Source of the DNA: Chromatiales bacterium
Lineage (GTDB): Bacteria > Pseudomonadota > Gammaproteobacteria > Chromatiales > Chromatiaceae
NCBI GenBank assembly: GCA_024712425.1
Contig: JAKRWE010000011.1
Span: forward strand, 1-33,597
DNA: 33,597 bases
Direction: 5' to 3'
Both the position numbers and the translations under genes were made by a program. The notes beneath the pieces were generated by a model. It did no database searches. It was not told the origin of the DNA and saw only the letters and a program-made list of their open reading frames with translations. Every line of letters starts with the position of its first letter. Position 1 is the stretch's first letter. Below, piece by piece: positions 1 to 6,732 of this stretch.

Positions 1-28
1 CAAAGCTTTCTTGGGTACATTTTGTCAC

Positions 29-98
29 GGGCAAAACCTTGTTCGGATCCAGTGTAACCAACTGAATTTTAACGAACTACACGGGTTTTGCCCTTTTT
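29..98 (+). terminator. Possible terminator with a long loop
   Basis: A perfect 10-bp inverted repeat (GGGCAAAACC at 29-38, GGTTTTGCCC at 84-93) is followed by TTTTT at 94-98. The arrangement fits a rho-independent terminator for a gene upstream of the window, but the 45-nt loop is unusually long. It could instead be the end of a mobile element, because an 18-bp motif shared with the repeat array lies directly downstream (104-121). Confidence 0.35.
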
Positions 99-103
99 AT
101 TTG

Positions 104-121
104 TGAAATATTCGGGTTAGA
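104..121 (-). repeat. Dispersed 18-bp repeat terminus
   Basis: Read on the minus strand this is TCTAACCCGAATATTTCA. The same 18 bases occur on the plus strand at 12493, 13372 and 14251, and with one change (A to G) at 5809, each time at the start of the tail part of the repeat-array cargo. An exact 18-mer shared by unrelated places suggests the terminus of a dispersed element that is not otherwise recognised here. Confidence 0.55.
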
Positions 122-178
122 CTGCCCCGTATATCCATCACTGCCAGCCAGGCTGGTGTTTACGGACAGGAGAAGGAC

Positions 179-448
179 ATGATCGAAGTGGAGGTGTTTA
201 CCGCGCCAGGCTGCGGTAAATGCGGTCGCGCAAAGGACATACTGAAGGCGGTGGTCGAGCGGATGGCCGATGCCGGTGTCCGCTGGCGCGAGGTGAATAT
301 TCTCGATGAGATGGATCACGCAGTGCAGATGGGGGTCTTGTCCACGCCGGCGCTGGCCATCGATGGTGAACTGGTCTTTGCCTCGCTGCCGTCGGAGAAG
401 AAGCTGCGCCAGGCTCTGCAGCAGCGCCTCGGGCGCCCGCTGTCATGA
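179..448 (+). CDS. Thioredoxin-like small redox protein (CGKC)
   Basis: An 89-residue thioredoxin-fold protein. A beta strand at residues 2-7 leads into GCGKC, so the redox pair is Cys-Gly-Lys-Cys at about residues 12-15. A TPALAIDGELVF segment contains the cis-proline expected of the fold. It has no signal peptide, so a cytoplasmic location is inferred. The ATG is preceded by an AGGAGAAGG ribosome-binding site. Its stop overlaps the start of the CcdA-like gene by four bases (ATGA), so the two are probably translationally coupled. The inferred role is to supply or accept electrons from that membrane protein. Length and motif fit small thioredoxin/glutaredoxin-like proteins found beside CcdA-type genes. 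The substrate is unknown. Confidence 0.85.
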   Translation: MIEVEVFTAPGCGKCGRAKDILKAVVERMADAGVRWREVNILDEMDHAVQMGVLSTPALAIDGELVFASLPSEKKLRQALQQRLGRPLS

Positions 449-1764
449 CCTTTTTCGTGCTTTTGGCCGCGGCCGGGCTGGGAATGCTGGCCTTCTTCGA
501 GCCGTGTACCATTGCCACGCACACCCTGTTCGCTGCGCGTGCCCATCGCCGGCCGCGACAGGCCTGCTGCAATGAGTTGCTGCTGATCTGGTGGGTGCGT
601 AGCGCCCTGCTGGCATTGTTGTTGGGTGGCGCAACAGCGGTCGCCGGTCCCGTGGTGTTGAGCCGCGAGGCGGCTGCGCTTGGGCTGCTGGTCCTGGGAG
701 GCATGTACCTGCTGTCGCGCCGGGTCTATCTGCCGGTTCCTCATCTGGCCTTCCATCACCTGTTGCCGGGTGGCTCGCGCCTGCCCGATGCGGTGCGCCT
801 CGGCCTGACCCTGCCGGCCTGTACCCTACCGCTGTTGTTGGTGGTCGGGGTGCTGGCGCTGATGGTCGATTCCATCCCGCTGGCGATACTGGCGGGGGTG
901 GTGTTTGCCAGTCTGTTCAGCCTGCCGGTGGCCATCGCTGCGCGCGTGGGCATCGGCGATGGGGTACGGTCGTTTCTGGGGCGGGCGGCGCACACGGCGC
1001 CTTACCTGACGGCGCTGTTGTTTGGTGGCGTCGCGCTTGCACTGCTGTGGCCGCAGATAGGCAGCGCCGTTTCGGGTATGCAGGCAACACAACTGAAGGC
1101 GGCCTTTCAGGAGGCCGGGCTTGCGGGTATCGGCGTGGCCTTGGTTGCGGGCTTCGTGTTCAGTTTCAATCCGGTCTCCTTTGCGGCCATTCCCGTGGTG
1201 TTGGCCTATGTGACCCGGGCGCACGAGGAACGGCGGGCCCTGCATCTCGGAGGCGCCTTCATTGCCGGCATGGTGCTCACCCATGTGGTATTGGGGGTGG
1301 CGGCCGCCATGGGCGGGGAATGGGTAAAGGGCGTCATGGGCCGTGAGTGGGGGCTGTTGCTGGGTCCGCTGCTGATCCTGCTTGGACTGATGTGGCCGGG
1401 CTGGTTGCGCTTGCGACTGCCCTGGTTCCACCTGCGCGGACGCCGGGTTGCCGGCATGCCCGGTGCCTTTCTGTTGGGGATTCCCTTCACCGTGGCCATC
1501 TGCCCATTCTGTGCCCCGGCGCTGCTGGTGGCGCTGACCGCGAGTGCCGCCGTCGGTTCGGTGAGCTTCGGTGCCGGTCTGCTGCTGGCCTTTGCCCTGG
1601 GACGCAGCCTGCCGATCCTGCTGGGGGCCTGGGCGATGGGCTGGCTGGAGTCGCTTCGGGTGCTGACCGGCTACCAGCGTGGCTTCGAGGTGTTCGGTGG
1701 TATCGTGCTGATGCTGAGCGGGTTGTACCTGCTCAACGAGTATTTCTTTGTTATTCCCTATTGA
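445..1764 (+). CDS. Double CcdA-like thiol-disulfide transmembrane protein
   Basis: A 439-residue, very hydrophobic inner-membrane protein with about 11-12 predicted transmembrane segments. It appears to be two CcdA/DsbD-type modules in tandem. Module 1 has a proline-cysteine motif in its first helix (FEPCTI, about residue 19) and a second cysteine (LPACTLP). Module 2 starts with FNPVSFAAIP, where the expected cysteine is absent, and has CPFCAPALL near residue 350. CcdA family proteins pass reducing equivalents across the membrane through two helix-embedded cysteines. The role here is inferred from that and from the coupled thioredoxin-like gene upstream. The MerR gene downstream suggests metal- or stress-responsive control. 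Single-module CcdA is about 200-240 residues, so this is about twice that size. Confidence 0.8.
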   Translation: MTFFVLLAAAGLGMLAFFEPCTIATHTLFAARAHRRPRQACCNELLLIWWVRSALLALLLGGATAVAGPVVLSREAAALGLLVLGGMYLLSRRVYLPVPHLAFHHLLPGGSRLPDAVRLGLTLPACTLPLLLVVGVLALMVDSIPLAILAGVVFASLFSLPVAIAARVGIGDGVRSFLGRAAHTAPYLTALLFGGVALALLWPQIGSAVSGMQATQLKAAFQEAGLAGIGVALVAGFVFSFNPVSFAAIPVVLAYVTRAHEERRALHLGGAFIAGMVLTHVVLGVAAAMGGEWVKGVMGREWGLLLGPLLILLGLMWPGWLRLRLPWFHLRGRRVAGMPGAFLLGIPFTVAICPFCAPALLVALTASAAVGSVSFGAGLLLAFALGRSLPILLGAWAMGWLESLRVLTGYQRGFEVFGGIVLMLSGLYLLNEYFFVIPY

Positions 1765-1789
1765 GGCGCGACTGGAGATCGTTCGGGCA

Positions 1790-2188
1790 ATGGCCGGCTA
1801 CCGCATTGGCGAGGTGACAAAACGCACCGGTATCAGCGCCGATACCCTGCGTTACTACGAGAAACTGGGGCTGCTGCGCGACGTGCGGCGCACAGCGTCC
1901 GGCGTGCGCGTGTACGATGACCGGGATCTCTCGCGCCTGGGCTTCATCCAGCGTGCCAAGGCCATGAATTTCAGTCTCGAGGAGATCGCGCAACTGCTGG
2001 AGATGCGCGATGACCCCCAGCATGCGCGTGAGCAGGTGCGGTGGCTGACCCGCCATAAGCTGGATTCGGTGGAGGCACAGCTCCAACAGCTCGAGACCCT
2101 GCGCCGGGAGCTGACCCTGTTGCTCAATCTGTGTCGCGGCGCCGAGGACGGTTGCCCCATCCTGGAGGGAATGGACCAGCAGCAATAG
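1790..2188 (+). CDS. MerR family transcriptional regulator
   Basis: A 132-residue protein. The chosen start (MAGYRIGEVTK) gives the classical MerR N-terminus. A winged helix-turn-helix follows (GISADTLRYYEKLGLL), then RLGFIQRAKAMNFSLEEIAQLL and a long dimerisation helix. The C-terminus has a cysteine pair (CRGAEDGCPIL) resembling the metal-binding loop of ZntR/CadR-like members. An upstream in-frame ATG at 1748 would overlap the membrane gene but lacks the family start. A GGAG lies 15 bases before 1790. It sits 25 bp after the CcdA-like gene on the same strand and probably autoregulates the operon. Metal sensing is inferred; the ligand is unknown. Confidence 0.88.
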   Translation: MAGYRIGEVTKRTGISADTLRYYEKLGLLRDVRRTASGVRVYDDRDLSRLGFIQRAKAMNFSLEEIAQLLEMRDDPQHAREQVRWLTRHKLDSVEAQLQQLETLRRELTLLLNLCRGAEDGCPILEGMDQQQ

Positions 2189-2198
2189 GGCTGGGCAA

Positions 2199-2786
2199 TC
2201 AGTCGATCAGCGTGGCGATACGGCCCCTGAGCGTCGGCACCACCTCTTCCTCGAACCACGGACGCTCGCGCAGCCAGCGGTTGTTGCGTGGGCTGGGGTG
2301 CGGCATGGGCACCAGCTTCGGCCACCATTCCCTCCAGTTCGCCACGGTCTTGGATACCGGCGGTGGGCGCTGCCCCGGATACAGGTGCCAGGTGATGGCA
2401 TAGCTGCCGACCAGCAGGGTGAGCTCGATATTCGGCAGCATCGCCAGCAGGCGTTCGCGCCACGCAGCGGCACACTCCAGGCGTGGTGGCAGATCGCCGC
2501 CCCTGCCGGTACCCGGGTAACAGAAGCCCATCGGCACCAGCGCGATCCGGTGGGCATCGTAGAAGGTATCGCGACCGATCCCCATCCAGTCGCGCAGGCG
2601 GTCGCCGCTGGGGTCGTTGAAGGGCAGGCCGGTTTCGTGCACGCCCCGCCCCGGGGCCTGTCCGACCACCAGTATCCGGGCGTCGGGATGGGCCTGGAAT
2701 ACCGGGCGTGGCGACTCGGGAAGCTGTCCGGCGCAACGGGTGCAGGCGCGGATCTCCCGTAACAGCTCGTCGAAGGGGATCAGCAT
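2199..2786 (-). CDS. Uracil-DNA glycosylase superfamily protein
   Basis: A 195-residue protein of the COG1573-type uracil-DNA glycosylase superfamily. The N-terminal CTRC resembles half of the cysteine cluster in family 4/5 enzymes. Motif A is GQAPGRGVHETGLPF at about residues 42-56, and motif B is HPSPRNN at about 162-168. The rest matches the short version of the fold. The expected role is base-excision repair of uracil or related lesions, but this subgroup is often annotated only as 'uracil-DNA glycosylase family' and activity is not certain. The start overlaps the end of the fructosamine kinase gene by seven bases, making it the last gene of a three-gene minus-strand operon. It converges on merR with a 10-bp gap. 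Confidence 0.82.
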   Translation of the reverse strand: MLIPFDELLREIRACTRCAGQLPESPRPVFQAHPDARILVVGQAPGRGVHETGLPFNDPSGDRLRDWMGIGRDTFYDAHRIALVPMGFCYPGTGRGGDLPPRLECAAAWRERLLAMLPNIELTLLVGSYAITWHLYPGQRPPPVSKTVANWREWWPKLVPMPHPSPRNNRWLRERPWFEEEVVPTLRGRIATLID

Positions 2787-3660
2787 TCCGCGAGCAGGCG
2801 TTCGATCATGCCTTGGGCCTGGCCGGCATAGCCGCCACCGAACAGGTTGGTGTGGTTGAGGATGTGATAGAGGTTGTACAGGGTCTTGCGCGTGCGGTAG
2901 CCGGGGTCCAGCGGCCAGGCATCGTTGTAGGCGTCGTAGAAGGCTCCACCGAAACCGCCGAACAGCTCGGTCATGGCGATCTCCGCCTCGCGGTCGCCGT
3001 AGTAGACCGCCGGATCGTAGATCACGGGCTGCCCTGCGTGGTCATAGTTGATGTTGCCGCCCCACAGGTCCCCATGCAGCAGGGGGGGAAGGGGGCATGA
3101 TCGATCATCACATGGAAGCGATCGAGCAGTTTCTCCCCCGCCCGTTGCAGGTCCGGGTAGCCGTTGCGACCGACCAGTTCCAGCTGGAAACCCAGACGCT
3201 GTTCGCGCCAGAAGTCGATCCAGTCCTCGCGCCATCCATTCGGCTGGTGGGTGGCGCCGATGGTGTTATCGCGTTCCCAGCCGAAGCGCCCGGCCGTGTG
3301 ACGGTGCATGGCGGCCAGTTGCGTGCCGGCCAGGCGTGCTCCGTCGCGCCCGCCGCTGCCCGGCGCGATGTACTCCATGACGATATAGGCGTTACGGCCG
3401 AAGCGGCCGGTGCACAGGGCGCGCGGTACCCGGATGGCGCCGGTGTCGGCCATGGTGTTCAGACCGGCGGCCTCGGCCTCGAACATGTCCAGGCGGCTGG
3501 CGTCGTTGGTCTTGACGAACCAGTCCTGTTCGCCATCGCTCAGGCGCAGCGCGGTGTTGATGCAGCCGCCGCCGAGGTGCCGCGGGGTATCTGGCGAGAA
3601 GCTGTTGCCGCCCAGTTCGCCGATGCGGGCCGCGATGTGCTGCCACAGGCTGTCGTTCAT
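2780..3660 (-). pseudogene. Fructosamine kinase family protein, frameshifted
   Basis: Two overlapping frames together encode a roughly 293-residue fructosamine kinase-like protein, the family's usual size. The N-terminal part (start at 3660) has the glycine-rich nucleotide-binding start (LGGGCINTALRL), the lysine strand (DWFVKTN) and the hinge (VMEYI). The second frame has the catalytic LLHGDLWGGNI and the metal-binding IYDPAVYYGDREAEIAM. The switch lies at a run of seven G on the plus strand (3082-3088); an eighth would restore one frame across the catalytic loop. The family phosphorylates ketosamines on glycated proteins or small molecules. The gene overlaps HNH by four bases and the glycosylase by seven. 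A sequencing error or phase-variable tract is possible. Confidence 0.85.
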
Positions 3661-4247
3661 GCCATGCGCTGTCGCAGCGGGCTGGTGCGCGGGAAGTGCG
3701 CCAGCAGGAATTCCATCTGGTCGGCCAGCACGTTGCGTCCCTGCAGATAGATGTATTCAGCATGGGTGGGTGTGAAGGGAATGGCCAGCAGCTGCATACC
3801 GGCTTCCTCCGGGGTGCACCCGGCCTTGTGGGTGTTGCAGCGCACACAGGCGGTGACCAGGTTGTTCCAGGTGTCCTGGCCGCCGCGACTGACCGGGGTG
3901 ACATGGTCGCGCGAGAGTTCCCGCTTGTGGAAGTGGTTGCCGCAATACAGGCAGATATGGGCATCACGCTGAAACAGGGTGTCGTTGCACAATGGCGGGG
4001 TGTAGCCCCGGTCGAGCCGGTAGTGGGACTGGTGGTTGCCGTGGGTGGCGATGATGGAGTGCAGTTCCAGGCGGCTGCGCCGATGGCTGCGCGCATTGAT
4101 GCCACCACGCACGCTCAGGATGGTCGAACCCAGGGTATAGGCGATCATGTCCAGGAAATGCAGCTTCACGGCCTGGCGGTAGTCGATCCATTCCAGCGGC
4201 ATTCCCGAGGCATCAGTACGCAGTATCTGTTGCGACAGATCCGACAC
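3657..4247 (-). CDS. HNH endonuclease
   Basis: A 196-residue protein with a McrA/5-methylcytosine-type HNH domain in its second half. It shows a CLYCG zinc knuckle near residue 99, then SRDHVTPVSRGG with the HNH metal-binding histidine, TWNNLVTACVRCNTHK with the asparagine, and a second zinc cysteine pair. The start codon is GTG at 4247 with an AGGAAAGG ribosome-binding site. It is the first gene of the HNH / fructosamine kinase / glycosylase operon and overlaps the next gene by four bases (ATGA). Stand-alone HNH proteins of this type are widespread and chromosomal. No intron, restriction system or phage genes lie nearby, so its DNA target and role are unknown. Confidence 0.88.
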   Translation of the reverse strand: MSDLSQQILRTDASGMPLEWIDYRQAVKLHFLDMIAYTLGSTILSVRGGINARSHRRSRLELHSIIATHGNHQSHYRLDRGYTPPLCNDTLFQRDAHICLYCGNHFHKRELSRDHVTPVSRGGQDTWNNLVTACVRCNTHKAGCTPEEAGMQLLAIPFTPTHAEYIYLQGRNVLADQMEFLLAHFPRTSPLRQRMA

Positions 4248-4312
4248 GGCCCTTTCCTCGTGGCAGGTTTGACCGTTTATGGCATAAAACCGGCCAGGGG
4301 TTCAAGCGGTCT

Positions 4313-4780
4313 TCAACGCCGGGCGCGCGGGCGCTTGTTCATTATGCGCCGGCGTGCGCGCTGCCGCTGCTCGGGTGACATGCGCTTCCAGCGCCTTTTC
4401 AGGGCCTGGCGCTTTTCGGCTGGCAGCTTGCGGAAACGCTGGATCTTTTCGCGCAGGAGGCGGCGTTTCTCCGGTTTCAGGCTGCGGAAACGTTTCAGTC
4501 GTTGGCGCAGTTTTGCCCGTTTTTCCGGGGGCAGCCTGCGCCAGCGCCTGAGGTTTTCTCTTGCATGTTTGCGCTGTTCCGGCCCCATCTTCCGCCAGCG
4601 TTCGACCCCCTTGAGCAGGCGCTCGCGGCGCTCCGCCGGCATGTCGTTCCAGCGGCCTTTGAGTTGCTCGAGGATGCGTTGTTGGTCGTTGTCCAGGCTG
4701 CCCCAGTCGGGCGCGGCGACATGTGCGCCAGCGAGCGCAAGCAGCAGCATCAAGGTGATCGACAGGCGTACAATGTTCAT
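4313..4780 (-). CDS. DUF3106-type secreted basic repeat protein
   Basis: A 155-residue protein with a signal peptide (MNIVRLSITLMLLLALAGA, cleavage likely after AHVAA). The mature part is highly basic and made of about six helical repeats of roughly 18 residues. Each begins with P-(A/E)-(E)-(K/R)-R or PEQR and has a conserved tryptophan or phenylalanine followed by R-K/R-L/M. This matches the DUF3106 family, whose members are periplasmic and uncharacterised. The start overlaps the end of the 77-residue gene by four bases, and it is the last gene of the sigma-factor operon. The repeat pattern resembles the extracytoplasmic helical proteins found near stress sigma factors. Its binding partner and role are unknown. 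Confidence 0.8.
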   Translation of the reverse strand: MNIVRLSITLMLLLALAGAHVAAPDWGSLDNDQQRILEQLKGRWNDMPAERRERLLKGVERWRKMGPEQRKHARENLRRWRRLPPEKRAKLRQRLKRFRSLKPEKRRLLREKIQRFRKLPAEKRQALKRRWKRMSPEQRQRARRRIMNKRPRARR

Positions 4781-5010
4781 CGGTTATTCATCCGTTCCTG
4801 CATGTATTCGCGGTAGCTGTAGCCATGCGGCTCGTTCTCGTCACTCTGGTCCATGGGGTCCAGCAGGCGGCCGTGTTCGTCCTCACTGTATTCCGCCAGG
4901 TATTCGAGCAGTTCCGGGCTTGGCAGTTGGTCGCCCGTGTCGGTCTCATCGGCGCCCTGGATGCTGGATGCCCAGACCGGCAGTAGCAGCAGAAGCAGGC
5001 CTCTCCTCAT
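4777..5010 (-). CDS. Small secreted acidic protein, unknown
   Basis: A 77-residue protein with a signal peptide (MRRGLLLLLLPVWASSIQG). The short mature part is rich in Asp and Glu (SPELLEYLAEYSEDE, DPMDQSDENEPHG) and ends in YREYMQERMNNR. No family was recognised. Four-base overlaps on both sides (ATGA at 5007-5010 and 4777-4780) place it firmly between the DUF3619-like gene and the DUF3106 gene, so it is very probably real despite its size. Its acidity contrasts with the strongly basic protein encoded next, which makes a periplasmic complex between the two an attractive inference. There is no direct evidence for that. Confidence 0.72.
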   Translation of the reverse strand: MRRGLLLLLLPVWASSIQGADETDTGDQLPSPELLEYLAEYSEDEHGRLLDPMDQSDENEPHGYSYREYMQERMNNR

Positions 5011-5116
5011 GCCGAGCCGTCCTGCGCGAGTTCATCGATATCCTGTTCGCTCAGCCACTCGTAGAAGTCGAGATCCTCGATCACCTCGAGGTCCACGTCC
5101 AGGGTGGCGATCTCGA
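5007..5116 (-). pseudogene. DUF3619-like gene, 3' fragment
   Basis: The C-terminal part (DVDLEVIEDLDFYEWLSEQD) of the gene that begins at 6732. Joining this piece to the 5' piece across one copy of the duplicated target restores an uninterrupted reading frame of about 121 residues (366 bases with stop). The ED.DFY.WL ending is typical of the DUF3619 family of small membrane proteins encoded after ECF-like sigma factors. The gene is split by the insertion at 5117-6461, so the C-terminus is lost unless the insertion is not fixed in the population. Confidence 0.75.
5102..5116. repeat. Target-site duplication, left copy
   Basis: GGGTGGCGATCTCGA at 5102-5116 is repeated exactly at 6462-6476 on the other side of the inserted composite. 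With element ends taken as TG...CA the duplication is 15 bp. Identity extends to 18 bases when bases shared with the element ends are counted. This marks the insertion point in the DUF3619-like gene. Confidence 0.85.
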
Positions 5117-5583
5117 TGTTAGTCCAAAGCAGTAATGTCCCCTTTTGATTTCGGGAGGGGTGGTGACAGAGGAGACCATTGCGATGACACAGAAGACGGT
5201 GGACCGGCTGGGGGTGGTTCAGCAGGTTGTCGACCGGCAGTTGCGGCAGAAAGAGGCGGCACGGCAGTTGGACTTGAGCGTGCGGCAGATCAAGCGCCTG
5301 GTGGTCCGATACCGGGCCGAGGGAGCGGCTGGACTGGTTTCCCGCCACCGGGGCAGGCGCCCCAACAACCAGATCGCCGATGCGCTCCGGCAGGAGATCC
5401 TCGACCAAGCATCCACGCCACCGTCGAGAAGGCCAAGACCATCCAACTCAACCGCAGGACCCACAGGCCTGCACCGGACCATCCCTGGAGATGAGGCGCC
5501 CCCTCGTCCCCTCATGACCCCGGACTCACCAAGGGGACATTTCAGCTTGGGAGAAAAGGGGACATTTTAGAATTGGGTTGACA
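5117..5583 (+). mobile_element. ISNCY/IS1202-like MITE, copy 1 (24-bp deletion in left end)
   Basis: A non-autonomous element of 467 bp. It differs from the 491-bp copies mainly by lacking 24 bp between the two ATGTCCCCTTT boxes of its left terminal repeat, as expected from slippage or recombination between the boxes. It contains the 5' part of a transposase gene (ATG at 5184, MTQKTVDRLG, then a helix-turn-helix with LRQKEAARQLDLSVRQIKRL and SRHRGRRPNNQIAD). This is joined out of frame to the 3' end of such a gene (NRRTHRPAPDHPWR in another frame). The catalytic middle is missing, so movement would need transposase in trans. Family assignment is from the recognised N-terminal pattern. Confidence 0.82.
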
Positions 5584-5811
5584 GAGCCAAAAAACATTTT
5601 GATCATAGATAGTGAAAAGGAGGACCTGCAGGCGTATGCGAACGCCTTGCACAAAGAGGGTTATGAAGTCGCCACAATAGGCAGCGGCAAGCAGGCATTG
5701 GAACTCGCAGGATTGGGCGGGTTGCCGGACTTGGCAGTGATCCAGGTGTGTCTGCCCGACATTTCAGGCCTGAAGGTGGCGCAGGAACTGCAGTCGTTGG
5801 GGGGTCTCTAA
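5578..5811 (+). pseudogene. Truncated degenerate receiver domain (cargo copy 1)
   Basis: About 77 residues of a CheY-like receiver domain: NILIIDSEKED (beta 1 and the acidic pocket), GYEVATIGSGKQALEL, PDLAVIQVCLPDISGLKVAQEL, then an abrupt stop after LQSLGGL. A full receiver is about 115-120 residues, so beta 4 onward, including the conserved Thr and Lys, is missing. The usual phospho-acceptor Asp in the strand before LPD appears to be Gln, and the first acidic pair is Asp-Ser. The reading frame opens with a TTG inside the end of the adjacent mobile element, so the native start is lost. A functional protein is unlikely. Confidence 0.7.
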
Positions 5812-5970
5812 CCCGGATATTTCATCCGCTTCTCGCTTTTCCGGGCGGTCAGTGGATGGAAGATGTGGTGCCTCGAACGGGACGTGGAAAGGCTCGTGAA
5901 GGGCTATTTTCTAGGCTGCAGGCACACCTTCCCCTTACCCCCATTGTTTGTCAACGTGCCGGGGCGGCAC
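5809..5970 (+). repeat. Non-coding tail of the repeat cargo
   Basis: About 160 bp between the receiver fragment and the next MITE. It begins with the 18-bp terminus motif (here TCTAACCCGGATATTTCA) and runs to the TGTTAGTCC that opens the next element. The same tail occurs at 12493-12656, 13372-13535 and 14251-14414. No credible coding sequence was seen. It may be the remnant of a further element inserted in the receiver gene. Confidence 0.5.
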
Positions 5971-6461
5971 TGTTAGTCCAAAGCAGTAATGTCCCCTTTG
6001 TCCAATTCTAAAATGTCCCCTTTTGATTTCGGGAGGGGTGGTGACAGAGGAGACCATTGCGATGACACAGAAGACGGTGGACCGGCTGGGGGTGGTTCAG
6101 CAGGTTGTCGACCGGCAGTTGCGGCAGAAAGAGGCGGCACGGCAGTTGGACTTGAGCGTGCGGCAGATCAAGCGCCTGGTGGTCCGATACCGGGCCGAGG
6201 GAGCGGCTGGACTGGTTTCCCGCCACCGGGGCAGGCGCCCCAACAACCAGATCGCCGATGCGCTCCGGCAGGAGATCCTCGACAAAGCATCCACGCCACC
6301 GTCGAGAAGGCCAAGACCATCCAACTCAACCGCAGGACCCACAGGCCTGCACCGGACCATCCCTGGAGATGAGGCGCCCCCTCGTCCCCTCATGACCCCG
6401 GACTCACCAAGGGGACATTTCAGCTTGGGAGAAAAGGGGACATTTTAGAATTGGGTTGACA
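5971..6461 (+). mobile_element. ISNCY/IS1202-like MITE, copy 2 (right end of composite)
   Basis: A full-length 491-bp copy from TGTTAGTCC to GGTTGACA. Both ends carry two ATGTCCCCTT boxes in inverted orientation. The defective transposase frame starts at 6062 and differs from copy 1 by one residue near the fusion (EILDK in place of EILDQ). Its right end abuts the second copy of the 15-bp target duplication. Together with copy 1 and the 387-bp cargo it forms a 1345-bp insertion in the DUF3619-like gene. Confidence 0.82.
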
Positions 6462-6732
6462 GGGTGGCGATCTCGATCGCCTCGCCGGCCGGGTCCATGG
6501 CCTCCAGTCCGTCCGACGGCAGTTGGGGGGGTGCACCAATACCGCGACCAGTGCCACGGCTGCCAGCCCGGCTGCTCAGCCATGCCGGCTGCAGCCAGCG
6601 TGTTCGTTGTGACGGATGTGCGGCCATGGCATGGGCGCGTGCCTGGCGCAGGCGTGAAAGGGTGGCCCCGTCCAGGTCACGGGCGCGCTCGTCCAGTGCT
6701 CGGGTCAGTTGCCTCTGGTGTTCGTCATTCAT
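6462..6732 (-). pseudogene. DUF3619-like membrane protein gene, 5' part, interrupted
   Basis: The N-terminal part begins [20 protein letters not shown] and its frame runs into the insertion at 6461. The family normally has a transmembrane segment in the middle. Here the open frame reads a hydrophilic stretch (SRAGSRGTGRGIGAPP), while the shifted frame over the same bases reads AAGLAAVALVAVLV, a perfect membrane helix. Two compensating indels therefore seem to bracket the helix, one probably at the run of seven G at 6525-6531. The start overlaps the sigma gene stop by four bases. DUF3619 proteins are suspected partners, possibly anti-sigma-like, of the adjacent sigma factor; this is inference from context. 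Confidence 0.7.

Noticed and set aside
5145..5183. Upstream start for the MITE transposase fragment
   Set aside because: An alternative start gives 13 extra residues; the ATG at 5184 begins the recognisable transposase N-terminus.
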